From Rhodopirellula sp. (GTDB taxonomy: Bacteria > Planctomycetota > Planctomycetia > Pirellulales > Pirellulaceae), in NCBI GenBank assembly GCA_002698965.1, contig PAAT01000002.1, forward strand, positions 1-33,877: a stretch of DNA of 33,877 nucleotides, written 5' to 3'. Shown here in pieces: positions 17,924-26,496 of the stretch. Position numbers and translations under genes: made by a program. The stretch's first letter is position 1, and the number at the start of each line of letters is the position of its first letter. Under the pieces are notes generated by a model that ran no database searches, had not been told where the DNA came from, and saw only the letters and a list, made by a program, of their open reading frames with translations.

Positions 17924-20900
17924 GTGCGTAAGTTTGCAGCTAAATATCTCTCGAATTTCCTGCGGCCAAACAAAGACAGCATCAGGCGGCTAAAACGGAA
18001 TCCAAGACAACCGTTCTGTAAACTTGATGTTGAATCACTCGAACATCGGCGCGTCCTTACAACGTTCGGTTTTACACCTCAATTCGGTGTGGAAGTAACA
18101 TCCGACATCGTCTACCGCAACGACGCCAAGGTCGGTCACGGTAGCCCTGAAGGTGTCACGAATAAAGAACTAAAGCTAGACCTCTACAAACCGACGGGTA
18201 ATGACCTCCCTACTCGACTTCCAGGCGCTGTGATTATCCATGGTGGTGGATTTGTAGGCGGGGATAAAGCTCAGGAAAACATTGCCGCTCTAAGTGATGA
18301 CTTTGCGAGTCGGGGATATGTCACGGCCTCCATCAATTATCGCTTGTACGGTGATAACCCGCCACCAGCCAAAGAGACCCAATTTTCCGGTGTTGACGAT
18401 CGGTACGATACCTTCGTCGCAGGGGTCGAAGACGCATTTCATGCCATTAAGTGGATGAAAGATAATGCTGGATCAATGGGGATTGACCCGGATCGAATCG
18501 TCTTAGGCGGGCACTCAGCCGGTGGTTTTTTGTCTTTGGCCACCGGTATGTATGACACTGCCGACGTCAACACTTTTTCCTACATGGATCTTGATGTAAG
18601 CACGCTTGAGGTTGCGGCTATCCTTGACGGAGCTGGAAGTCTGAAGGGTACTGAATACACGATAGATCCGAATGACCCACCCACTTTCGTGCTGCACTCA
18701 GAAGACGACGCCACTGTCACCTACGACAATGCATTAGCAGTCGTCAGTGAGTTGGTCAGCGATGATATCGCCCATGAATTTCCACGGATTACGACTGCTG
18801 GGCATTCGCTAGACTCGAAGCTGGACACGGTGATTGATGGTGTCCTGGTATCTGACCAAATGTTTGCGTTTTTTCAGGGGCAGCTAAATCTTGCCGACCT
18901 AGAAACCCTCACGTGGTCTATTGCTTCCTCAGCTAATTACATTGGCGAGGCAGATCAGGATCAAACAGTTACCGTGTCTCTCGACGGTATCCTCGCGGAA
19001 AACAATAACGCGACGGTACGGATCGATGCGACGGATATTACTACGATAGACAACGATTACTTCAGTCCCCAGCAAGCAATCGTAAATGCAGTCGCTGCTT
19101 ATAACGGTCCTGGCGGCCTCGCATATTCAACAGATACAGGTACCCTTACCTATACGGGTGGTGAGGGTGGTACGTCAATGGCTGACCTTATCATTGCGGC
19201 TCAGCCTGTGAATGACTCCTTGTTCGAATACACCGAATCACTATCCATTACTCTGGTTAATCCCAGTAGTGATACCGGGAAGACCGTCAAAATCTCTGAT
19301 GCCGGAAGTGCTGTCGTCCTTAACATCTTAGATGATGATGGAACAGCCCTGGATGGTTATATCGCATCACCGGATTCGACGTATGAATATTCGCTGGAAA
19401 CGACGATGACTGGGCAGGGATTCAAAACCTATGTTGTAGATATGACTTCGCAGACATGGCGCTCTTCGGAAGAAGTGGATAAACCAATTTGGAAGCATTG
19501 GGTTGAAATCATTGTGCCCGACGGCGCTATCTCAGATACGGCAATCCTTCATATTGATGGCGGCTTTTCATCGAATCTACCAGGTTCAACCAATCCGAGT
19601 GCCTTGCAGTTAGCACTTTCCACTAACCAAATCACAGTCTCCGTTCCCACTGTCCCGAATCAACCGCTTCTATTTGCGGGTGAAAATAATGCCAGACAGG
19701 AAGATGCGATCATCGCTTATTCCTTCGACAAATATCTTGACGGTGGTGATGACCAGTGGCCGGTACTATTACCCATGGTCAAAAGTGCTGTGCGTGCTAT
19801 GGATACGGCTCAGGAGTTCCTGCAATCCAATGAAAATCATGCCATTTCGGACTTTTATGTCACCGGTGGGTCTAAGCGCGGCTGGACTACATGGCTGACG
19901 GCAGCGTCCGACCCTCGTGTTTCCGGGATTGCACCGGTGGTCTTCGATTATCTGAACGCCAACGCCAGCGTCCAATTTCATGAACATGTTTATGCGGACG
20001 TTGAGGATGGAGTCTTCGGTGGATACGCCGAGGCTGTTTTTGACTATTACCAGATGGGTGTGTTTGAGAGGATGGGAACACCAAGATCAGACTTGTTAGT
20101 TGAAATGGTTGATCCATACTCCTACCGTGATCGCCTTACAATGCCCAAGTTCGCGATTAACTCGGCGGGTGATCAGTTTATGCCCATGGCATCGCGATAC
20201 TATATTCAGGATATGTCAGGCCCGACGTATGTAAGGTATATGCCTAATACAGGACACAGCACTGCGAACCAGGGCGTAACAGAATTCTTTTCCGTGTTGG
20301 AAGCGGATGCTGAACTGCCGCAATTTTCCTGGCAGCTTGAGGGGGTTCAGGAAAACATCATACGGCTTAATGTAACTGACAAACCTATATCCATTAAAAA
20401 GTGGCAGGCAACAAATACGGATAACTTAGATTTTCGCATCGACTATTTTGGTCCGAACTGGACCAGTACTCAAATCGCAGAGCAACCCTCCGGCGAGTAT
20501 ATTGAGTCTGTAGCGGTGCCAGAAACTGGTGGAACCGCCTTCTTCCTTGAGATGGTATATGAGATTGGTGGCGAAACGTTAGTGTTTACGACAGACGCGA
20601 CCATCGTTGAGGCGCAGACACGTAATCTCACGCTGGAAATTTCAAAGTCGTCGTTTAGTGAGAGCGCAGGGGCTTCGGCAGCCACTGCAACGGTAACACG
20701 AGATTCCGACATCAGCCAGCCCTTAGTTGTTTACCTGACTTCCGACGACACGTCGGAATTAGTTGTGCCCTCTTCCGTTACCATAGCGGCAGGCGCTACG
20801 ATGTCTCCACCATTCAATGTCGGCGCAGTTGACGATGAAATTGAAGATGGGAATCAGAGCGTAACAATCACCGCACAGGCAAATTTGTTTCAAGACACGT

Positions 20901-21676
20901 CGTCCACTGTTGCGGTCCGTGATGATGACGCTGAAGAAACGAATGATTGGCATAATGAAAATCTACCCGAAGATGTCAACAATGACGGTATCGTCTCGCC
21001 GCTCGATGCCTTACACGTTATTAACGAATTGAATCAAAATGGTAGTTATGAGTTGCCAGAAAGTAAGCCGGACGGAGAAACTCAGATTGATGTAAACGGT
21101 GATGGGTGGTTGAGTCCGGCCGACGCCATTCAGGTTATCAACACACTTAACGCGGAAGATGATTCCCTCTCCTTTGAACTGTTTTTGACGGACCTTAATG
21201 GTGAATCAATCAATAACGTCGAACTGAACGAGGTGTTCTTTATCAATTTGGCAGCGGAGGACCTCACGGCGGAAGCAGTGGGTGTCTTCGCAGCATACGT
21301 CGATTTGTATCTGCCGCATACCCATTTGGAGTTCGCCGGAGATGCGATTTTCGAAAGTCCATTTTCAAATGGTAAGTCCGGCACAGCCACCGATCACGGC
21401 GTGTTGGACGAATGGGGGGCATTTGCGGGCTTGGAAAGGACGGGATCAGGCATGCTAGTGATTTCACGCGTACCGATGAGAGCTACGCGGACGGGTTCGG
21501 TTTTGGCTATTCTTGACCCGGCTGATGTGTCACCACGTCATGACGTGTTACTTTATGACCGCGACTCAGCAGTGGCGACGCAAGACATTCGGTATCAATC
21601 TCTTGAATTTCAGATCCTTGAGAATCCCGAAGGTGAATCGCTAGAAGAAGTCGATGAGGTGTTTGCGAGCTATTAA
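17924..21676 (+). CDS. Giant secreted double-hydrolase: BD-FAE/AXE-like and PqaA-like domains with Calx-beta-like, dockerin and cohesin-like domains
   Basis: This 1250-residue secreted protein has two separate alpha/beta hydrolases. The basic N-terminus carries a LEPR-XLL-like planctomycete motif, ESLEHRRVLT (37-46). Hydrolase 1 (about 55-320) has the oxyanion motif HGGGF (106-110), Ser198 in GGHSAGG, an acid at Asp261/262 (HSEDD) and His294 (AGHS); it resembles feruloyl/acetylxylan-type esterases. A Calx-beta-like spacer follows (about 332-472). Hydrolase 2 (about 480-800) is PqaA-like, with Ser650 in TGGSKRGW, Asp750 (SAGDQF) and His778 (NTGHS). A second Calx-beta-like region (about 895-975) precedes a type I dockerin with two Ca-binding loops (about 1015-1072, DVNNDGIVSPLDA and DVNGDGWLSPADA). 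The tail (about 1080-1250) looks cohesin-like. Start is GTG with no clear Shine-Dalgarno. Substrates are unknown; both triads look intact. Confidence 0.88.
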   Translation: MRKFAAKYLSNFLRPNKDSIRRLKRNPRQPFCKLDVESLEHRRVLTTFGFTPQFGVEVTSDIVYRNDAKVGHGSPEGVTNKELKLDLYKPTGNDLPTRLPGAVIIHGGGFVGGDKAQENIAALSDDFASRGYVTASINYRLYGDNPPPAKETQFSGVDDRYDTFVAGVEDAFHAIKWMKDNAGSMGIDPDRIVLGGHSAGGFLSLATGMYDTADVNTFSYMDLDVSTLEVAAILDGAGSLKGTEYTIDPNDPPTFVLHSEDDATVTYDNALAVVSELVSDDIAHEFPRITTAGHSLDSKLDTVIDGVLVSDQMFAFFQGQLNLADLETLTWSIASSANYIGEADQDQTVTVSLDGILAENNNATVRIDATDITTIDNDYFSPQQAIVNAVAAYNGPGGLAYSTDTGTLTYTGGEGGTSMADLIIAAQPVNDSLFEYTESLSITLVNPSSDTGKTVKISDAGSAVVLNILDDDGTALDGYIASPDSTYEYSLETTMTGQGFKTYVVDMTSQTWRSSEEVDKPIWKHWVEIIVPDGAISDTAILHIDGGFSSNLPGSTNPSALQLALSTNQITVSVPTVPNQPLLFAGENNARQEDAIIAYSFDKYLDGGDDQWPVLLPMVKSAVRAMDTAQEFLQSNENHAISDFYVTGGSKRGWTTWLTAASDPRVSGIAPVVFDYLNANASVQFHEHVYADVEDGVFGGYAEAVFDYYQMGVFERMGTPRSDLLVEMVDPYSYRDRLTMPKFAINSAGDQFMPMASRYYIQDMSGPTYVRYMPNTGHSTANQGVTEFFSVLEADAELPQFSWQLEGVQENIIRLNVTDKPISIKKWQATNTDNLDFRIDYFGPNWTSTQIAEQPSGEYIESVAVPETGGTAFFLEMVYEIGGETLVFTTDATIVEAQTRNLTLEISKSSFSESAGASAATATVTRDSDISQPLVVYLTSDDTSELVVPSSVTIAAGATMSPPFNVGAVDDEIEDGNQSVTITAQANLFQDTSSTVAVRDDDAEETNDWHNENLPEDVNNDGIVSPLDALHVINELNQNGSYELPESKPDGETQIDVNGDGWLSPADAIQVINTLNAEDDSLSFELFLTDLNGESINNVELNEVFFINLAAEDLTAEAVGVFAAYVDLYLPHTHLEFAGDAIFESPFSNGKSGTATDHGVLDEWGAFAGLERTGSGMLVISRVPMRATRTGSVLAILDPADVSPRHDVLLYDRDSAVATQDIRYQSLEFQILENPEGESLEEVDEVFASY

Positions 21677-21745
21677 TGTTTCGGCGGGATAAATCACAAG
21701 GAACGTTGGCTCCTTTATTTCGACGGGCTTTCGACAGGCTATAAT

Positions 21746-21785
21746 AAGACCATGCTGTAGTGAGCATGGTCTTGTTGTTGTTTCC
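21746..21785 (+). terminator. Strong intrinsic terminator after the giant esterase gene
   Basis: A perfect 11-bp stem, AAGACCATGCT (21746-21756) with AGCATGGTCTT (21763-21773), closes a 6-nt loop. It is followed by a T-rich tract (tgttgttgtttcc). It lies 70 bp after the esterase stop and about 30 bp before the kinase start, so it should isolate the two genes from each other. The T tract is interrupted by G, so efficiency is uncertain. The long perfect stem makes this the clearest RNA structure in the window. Confidence 0.8.
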
Positions 21786-21814
21786 GTATTGTTCGCAAAC
21801 TGTACCGACTAGCG

Positions 21815-24800
21815 ATGCTAGATTCCCAACATTCTAATCCCGCATATGAAAATGACCCGTTGACCATGCGCGCGGATTCGACGCTGGCCGGTGTTCATGA
21901 GCGAGAAGAAGGCTCCTGTGTAGGCGAGGCGCTGGCGGAGGGAATTTATGAAGGTGAATTTATTCCGGGGTATGAGTTTTTAAGCGAACTCGGACGCGGC
22001 GGAATGGGGGTTGTCTACAAGGCGCGCGATCGCAGCCTGAAGAGATTGGTGGCGATTAAGATGATTCGTTCCGGAGCCGACGCCGGCAAGGCAGCAAGAC
22101 TCCGTTTTCAAGCGGAAGCCGAGGCAGTCGCTCAACTTCATCACAACCATATCGTGGATATATTTGAAGTTGGTGAACATGACAATATGCCTTATATCGT
22201 CTTTGAGCTCATCGATGGGGGGAGCTTAAAAGATCAGGTCGCGGGTAAGCCTAAGCGAGCGACCTATGGTGCTTCCCTCGTGGAATCATTGGCATCTGCA
22301 GTTCAGGTAGCGCATGAACACGATATCATCCATCGAGATCTTAAACCGTCTAATGTTTTGCTTGATGTCAATGGCGCCCCACGGATAACAGACTTTGGTC
22401 TGGCTAAGCAAAAAAACAATGATCTCGATGATACTCGCGTTGGAACTGTTTTGGGTACTCCCGCCTATATGTCACCTGAACAAGCGTCCGTTAGTTCCGA
22501 TAAAATCACCCCGGCCACGGATATCTATGCACTAGGGTCGATTCTTTACTATATCCTGACTGGGAGACCCCCCTTTCAATCAGCAAACGACATCGATACA
22601 CTCTTTCACGTAGTCCATTCCCAGCCTATAAGTCCACGTAAACTGTCGCCAACGATCCCCGTTGACCTGGAGACGATCTGCCTTAAATGTCTCGAAAAGG
22701 ATCCTGAACGTCGCTTTCATTCGGCATCGGAATTGGCTGACGACCTCCGACGTTTCCTTGATGGAAGGCCTGTTACTGCGAAGCCCGCTAGTAGGTTGCG
22801 TAAGGCGGGCCTGTGGGTAAGACGATCACCTTACAAAGCAATCTCTTTGACTCTTTTCACGGTTTTTCTCGGGACGCTCATTTGGTTTCAAGAGCATTTA
22901 TTAACCATTGCAGAATTAGAACGTGAAAAGGAAGTCGAACGTAATGTAAAGCTTCAGACACTCACGGATAACGCAATTCAGGAAGCGGAACGAGCCGACC
23001 AACAAGCTCTGTTCGCCACGGAGAATGAAGAGGCCGCCGCCGAGGCGACAGAGTTGGCTATTCGAAATGCGAATCGCGCGCTTGATGCAGAGTACCGAGC
23101 CATACTGCAACTCATTACAAACGATATTCAGATGCTAAACTACGAGGCAGCGAATCGTAGAATTAATGAGTTTTCGGAAAGAATTTCTCACGCAGAATAT
23201 GACCCAACCGGGGCAGAATGGAGTTCACTGACGAGTATCGCCAAGAAGTTTTACCATCGGATTCCGTTAGGTAATAACGTGGCGGCACTAGGCTTTGCCT
23301 ACTCGGAGCACCAACGGCTTATCGCGTGTCTTTCGAGAGATGCAGAGTCAATGTTACGTCTTCATTTGGTAGACCCATTTAAAGGTGAATTGGTCGGTCA
23401 AGCGGAATTGCTGTTGGAAAGCGTCGTTGACAACTCACCTGACGGTCCGCGGATCCACTGGATAGACAGTAACAGGATTCTGCTAGGAGCGTCGAGTGGG
23501 CTGTATGCAGTCTCTATCTATAGAGATTCAGAGTCCACTGAAGTGAAGATGGTTCAGCTAACTACGGATGTGGTACTTGATGTGGTTAAACATCCGCAAG
23601 CGGATGCAATTTTCGTTGCTCGTTACGGAGAAGGCGAGTCACCCGGCGTAGTGGTGCATCGCTGGGAAATGGAAAATAAGGTTCTTCGTGATCAGGGTAT
23701 CGTATTTTCCAGCGACCATTTTGCGAATGTTTCACGGCTCGCGATCGATAAGTCCGGGGCATATTTGGGACTATCGATCGGAGATGCCTTTCAACTCATG
23801 ACTGTGGCGGGAGAATTGTTAGGTGAAGTGAGATCACACACTCGCGGTGATGGGACGATTAAATCGGTATGCTTCCTTTCGAATGGGACGTCTGAATATG
23901 ATCAAGACGGTTTGGCGGTAGCCTTTGCGGGGCATCATAAGCTAGTCGAAGTGTATGAGTTTTCAATGGAGACGGCTGCCTTGAAAATTAGGCAACGATT
24001 TCGGCCTCATCTTGGCATGATTCAGAGCATTACAAATGATCCGAATTCTGGTGGAATCCTGAGCGCCGCGAATGACAAGATGATATCCTGTACCCGTCCT
24101 TTCAGCGGGGAACGTCTGTTTATCCTACAGGAGCATGAGGCTGAAATCCTTCAGGCTTCTTCAATGAAAGATGGCGAGTTTATTGTCTCCAGTTCACTCG
24201 ATGGCGTGTTGATCATTAGGAAGCGACTTGTTGCCCATCAAGAAATTCGCGGGCTAAGTTCCAAGAGCGAGGCGAATCTAACAAACCCGATATTGTTGAA
24301 TGATGATAGGTATGCTCTAGCCACGCATACAAGTTTTCGTAACGGAAATGGTGACGTGGTTCTGTTCGACTTAGATACTCGGGAAGTTATCCAGAGGCAT
24401 ACACTTCCCGGTACGGCAGCTATTGGCTGTTGCAATCAGAAAGGTGATGTCGTCGTAATACCCGTACTCGACGGTAGTATAGGAATTGTCCGTTATAAGG
24501 AAGGAACCATTGATTTCCAACTGGCGGATGCAAGTCAGCTTCCAGGTGAGCCGATTAAAGCGCTGGCGGCTGTCTTTTCTCCGCTAACGCATAGCTTCTA
24601 CGTATCCTTGTTGTTGGAAACGGGAACCACGGTCATTGCTCGTTTGTCGGCCTCGTCCACCACCCTAGAAGTAATTGATCACTACGTTAAGGACGATGCG
24701 CAACGACCTCCACTTTTGGGATTAAGTTCAAATGGACAATTGTTGATATCATTGTCTCGCGAAGTTGGAGTTAGCCGCCAGCACTTACGGATGGTTCGAC

Positions 24801-25306
24801 TGGCAGGCAATATCGAAGGGAGACGGTTGGTTGGTTCCATAGATATCCCATTTGATGCTCCGACGCGTCATCTGGCCGTTTTGGATTTGCCTACGCTCGC
24901 CGGAAATAGCCAAGAAGAGGCGAGCCGCGTGTTTGTGGCTCTTGAGGGGCCGGTCGTTGAGGAATTGTTAATTCAGGCAGATGGTAATGGCAGTTTGCAG
25001 TTTCGGCGGATCGGTGAATACACCGGCCATTATATTGATGTTAGAACCTTGTTGCTTTCTGCGGATGGTCGCCGACTATCAAGTTTTGGGTTAGACGGAT
25101 GTTTTTGCACTTGGCATATCCCTGAAGTGGCTGACGAAGGTGATGTTCATATCATAGAACCCCTGATTCGCTGGCAGCTCCAACTTCAAAGGTATGGTGG
25201 TATCTATTTAAGGCGCAGGACAGGTGAGTTAGTGCTCAGCTATGACAAAGGAGTTGCAGTCATCCCGTGGGAACGGGGTTATTTGGAGTCTCAGTTTCCG
25301 AAGTGA
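21815..25306 (+). CDS. Membrane Ser/Thr protein kinase (Hanks type) with WD40-like C-terminal half
   Basis: This 1163-residue receptor-like kinase has an N-terminal catalytic domain (about 53-316) with every key element. These are the glycine loop GRGGMGVVY (60-68), Lys82 (AIKM), HRDLKPSN (173-180), DFG (193-195) and the activation segment GTPAYMSPE (214-222). A single transmembrane helix (about 342-357) is followed by a charged, Ala/Glu-rich coiled-coil-like stretch (about 362-440). The C-terminal 700 residues are divergent repeats; the clearest WD-type blades are around VRTLLLSADGRRLSSFGLDG and FIVSSSLDGVLII. With the kinase inside, the repeats lie outside and could sense a ligand or partner. 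The ATG start lacks a Shine-Dalgarno sequence. A terminator separates it from the esterase gene, and it converges on a subtilase gene 44 bp away. Kinase activity is highly likely; the targets are unknown. Confidence 0.92.
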   Translation: MLDSQHSNPAYENDPLTMRADSTLAGVHEREEGSCVGEALAEGIYEGEFIPGYEFLSELGRGGMGVVYKARDRSLKRLVAIKMIRSGADAGKAARLRFQAEAEAVAQLHHNHIVDIFEVGEHDNMPYIVFELIDGGSLKDQVAGKPKRATYGASLVESLASAVQVAHEHDIIHRDLKPSNVLLDVNGAPRITDFGLAKQKNNDLDDTRVGTVLGTPAYMSPEQASVSSDKITPATDIYALGSILYYILTGRPPFQSANDIDTLFHVVHSQPISPRKLSPTIPVDLETICLKCLEKDPERRFHSASELADDLRRFLDGRPVTAKPASRLRKAGLWVRRSPYKAISLTLFTVFLGTLIWFQEHLLTIAELEREKEVERNVKLQTLTDNAIQEAERADQQALFATENEEAAAEATELAIRNANRALDAEYRAILQLITNDIQMLNYEAANRRINEFSERISHAEYDPTGAEWSSLTSIAKKFYHRIPLGNNVAALGFAYSEHQRLIACLSRDAESMLRLHLVDPFKGELVGQAELLLESVVDNSPDGPRIHWIDSNRILLGASSGLYAVSIYRDSESTEVKMVQLTTDVVLDVVKHPQADAIFVARYGEGESPGVVVHRWEMENKVLRDQGIVFSSDHFANVSRLAIDKSGAYLGLSIGDAFQLMTVAGELLGEVRSHTRGDGTIKSVCFLSNGTSEYDQDGLAVAFAGHHKLVEVYEFSMETAALKIRQRFRPHLGMIQSITNDPNSGGILSAANDKMISCTRPFSGERLFILQEHEAEILQASSMKDGEFIVSSSLDGVLIIRKRLVAHQEIRGLSSKSEANLTNPILLNDDRYALATHTSFRNGNGDVVLFDLDTREVIQRHTLPGTAAIGCCNQKGDVVVIPVLDGSIGIVRYKEGTIDFQLADASQLPGEPIKALAAVFSPLTHSFYVSLLLETGTTVIARLSASSTTLEVIDHYVKDDAQRPPLLGLSSNGQLLISLSREVGVSRQHLRMVRLAGNIEGRRLVGSIDIPFDAPTRHLAVLDLPTLAGNSQEEASRVFVALEGPVVEELLIQADGNGSLQFRRIGEYTGHYIDVRTLLLSADGRRLSSFGLDGCFCTWHIPEVADEGDVHIIEPLIRWQLQLQRYGGIYLRRRTGELVLSYDKGVAVIPWERGYLESQFPK

Positions 25307-25350
25307 TAACGGATGATACGATTCCAGGGAAAGATTCATCCATGTAATGA

Positions 25351-26307
25351 TCAGGTTCCAAATACGAGGTCAATAGCGGCCGTTAAATTAAGCATCTTAA
25401 AAGATAGGCCTGTATCAGGATCTTTGAGCGTGGTACCTGTTCGCTGAAAGATAGCCATCATCGCTTCGGGTAAATTATTCCCCCAGGTTGTCCAGTTGTA
25501 CTCAGCGGTTGTTATCGCTTCGCGTAAAATCATCGCGGCGCCACAAAGGATCGCATTGGATGATGATGTGGCATGTGCCGGAACAACAAGATCCACCTTG
25601 CGATGACGATCCAGAAAAACTTTATCGGTACCAGGCTTTACGGCGCCAATTGCGAAACAGTTCGGCTGGCTAGCCGGCCACGAAATCCCCGTCGTGAAAT
25701 TATGGTTTCCAGTCGGGGCGCTCACCCAGATTCCAATCCTTCGGAGCCTTTTGAGTTGGTCATCAATTTCGGTCATAACGGGGGCTTTATGTGCTAAGTC
25801 ATCTACTGGCGCCAGGTTCACCGTTGTGATCCGGTATTGTTTGTGATTATCGACGACCCACTTAAGTGCTGCCGCCAGAGTTTTAGAATCGCTCAGTTCA
25901 CAATGGCAACATTCCAGAGACCGGACGATTGCTAACTGGTTATTGAAAGCAACTCCACGTTTTCCACCATGATTGACGCTGGAAGGGATTCCAATAGTTG
26001 TTCCGTGGTAGCCGCGGCCTTCATGTTTCGGGTTTGAATCACCGTCCACGCTGTCGTATGTGACTAGAATCTTTGGGTAATCCCCGTTGGCGTCATTAGA
26101 CCATTCCGGCTTAGATAGATCGCAGCCATCATCCAGTAGTGCCAGAGTTTGGTTTTTACCAAAAGATAAAATATCCCGATATTTGTCCCAGGCATTAAGA
26201 ATCCCCGCCTGCTTAAAAGGCACTAGCTGAGCGGGTTCCGTAGCAAGGGTAGGACTCGTATTTAAGTAAAGCAGTAAGGTCAATAATGCAGTTTGTTTGA
26301 GAAACAT
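25351..26307 (-). CDS. Exported S8 (subtilisin-like) serine protease, compact and divergent
   Basis: This 318-residue subtilase has a signal peptide (about 1-22, cleavage after SPTLA). The catalytic Asp59 lies in LALLDDGCD, His101 in GYHGTTIG and the oxyanion Asn201 in APTGNHNF. The serine motif is unusual: the family's GTSMAxP is replaced by ATSSSNAILCGAA, where Ser248 aligns with the nucleophile by spacing to the conserved GAA. The proline after the serine loop is absent. There is no obvious inhibitory prodomain, since the catalytic domain begins soon after the signal. It converges on the kinase gene and is co-directional with the CehA-like gene upstream, with 189 bp between. The subtilase fold is confident; activity is plausible but not certain. 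Confidence 0.82.
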   Translation of the reverse strand: MFLKQTALLTLLLYLNTSPTLATEPAQLVPFKQAGILNAWDKYRDILSFGKNQTLALLDDGCDLSKPEWSNDANGDYPKILVTYDSVDGDSNPKHEGRGYHGTTIGIPSSVNHGGKRGVAFNNQLAIVRSLECCHCELSDSKTLAAALKWVVDNHKQYRITTVNLAPVDDLAHKAPVMTEIDDQLKRLRRIGIWVSAPTGNHNFTTGISWPASQPNCFAIGAVKPGTDKVFLDRHRKVDLVVPAHATSSSNAILCGAAMILREAITTAEYNWTTWGNNLPEAMMAIFQRTGTTLKDPDTGLSFKMLNLTAAIDLVFGT

Positions 26308-26496
26308 GATAAATCTCGCGTTCGGTCACGTTGTTTCTAGAGTCTAAAACTAAATATATATTAGTAGGCCCCTCAGCCGATCCAAAATACTAGGTTCGCC
26401 ACCGTAAGGCGTTAGGACAGAGAGCGGGAAAAATTGACTTCGTTTTTCAGATAGCATCCCATGCTTTTCGTAGTTTTATTAGCTTTAGTCAGAGCA

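Noticed and set aside
17704..17982. Minus-strand 92-codon open frame in the intergenic gap
   Set aside because: It overlaps the esterase start on the opposite strand, has a biased Cys/Lys/Tyr-rich composition without family features and no Shine-Dalgarno sequence; more likely chance.
25311..25342. GGATGA ... TCATCC inverted repeat between the kinase and subtilase stops as a bidirectional terminator
   Set aside because: Only 6 bp with a long loop and no T tract on either side; not convincing.
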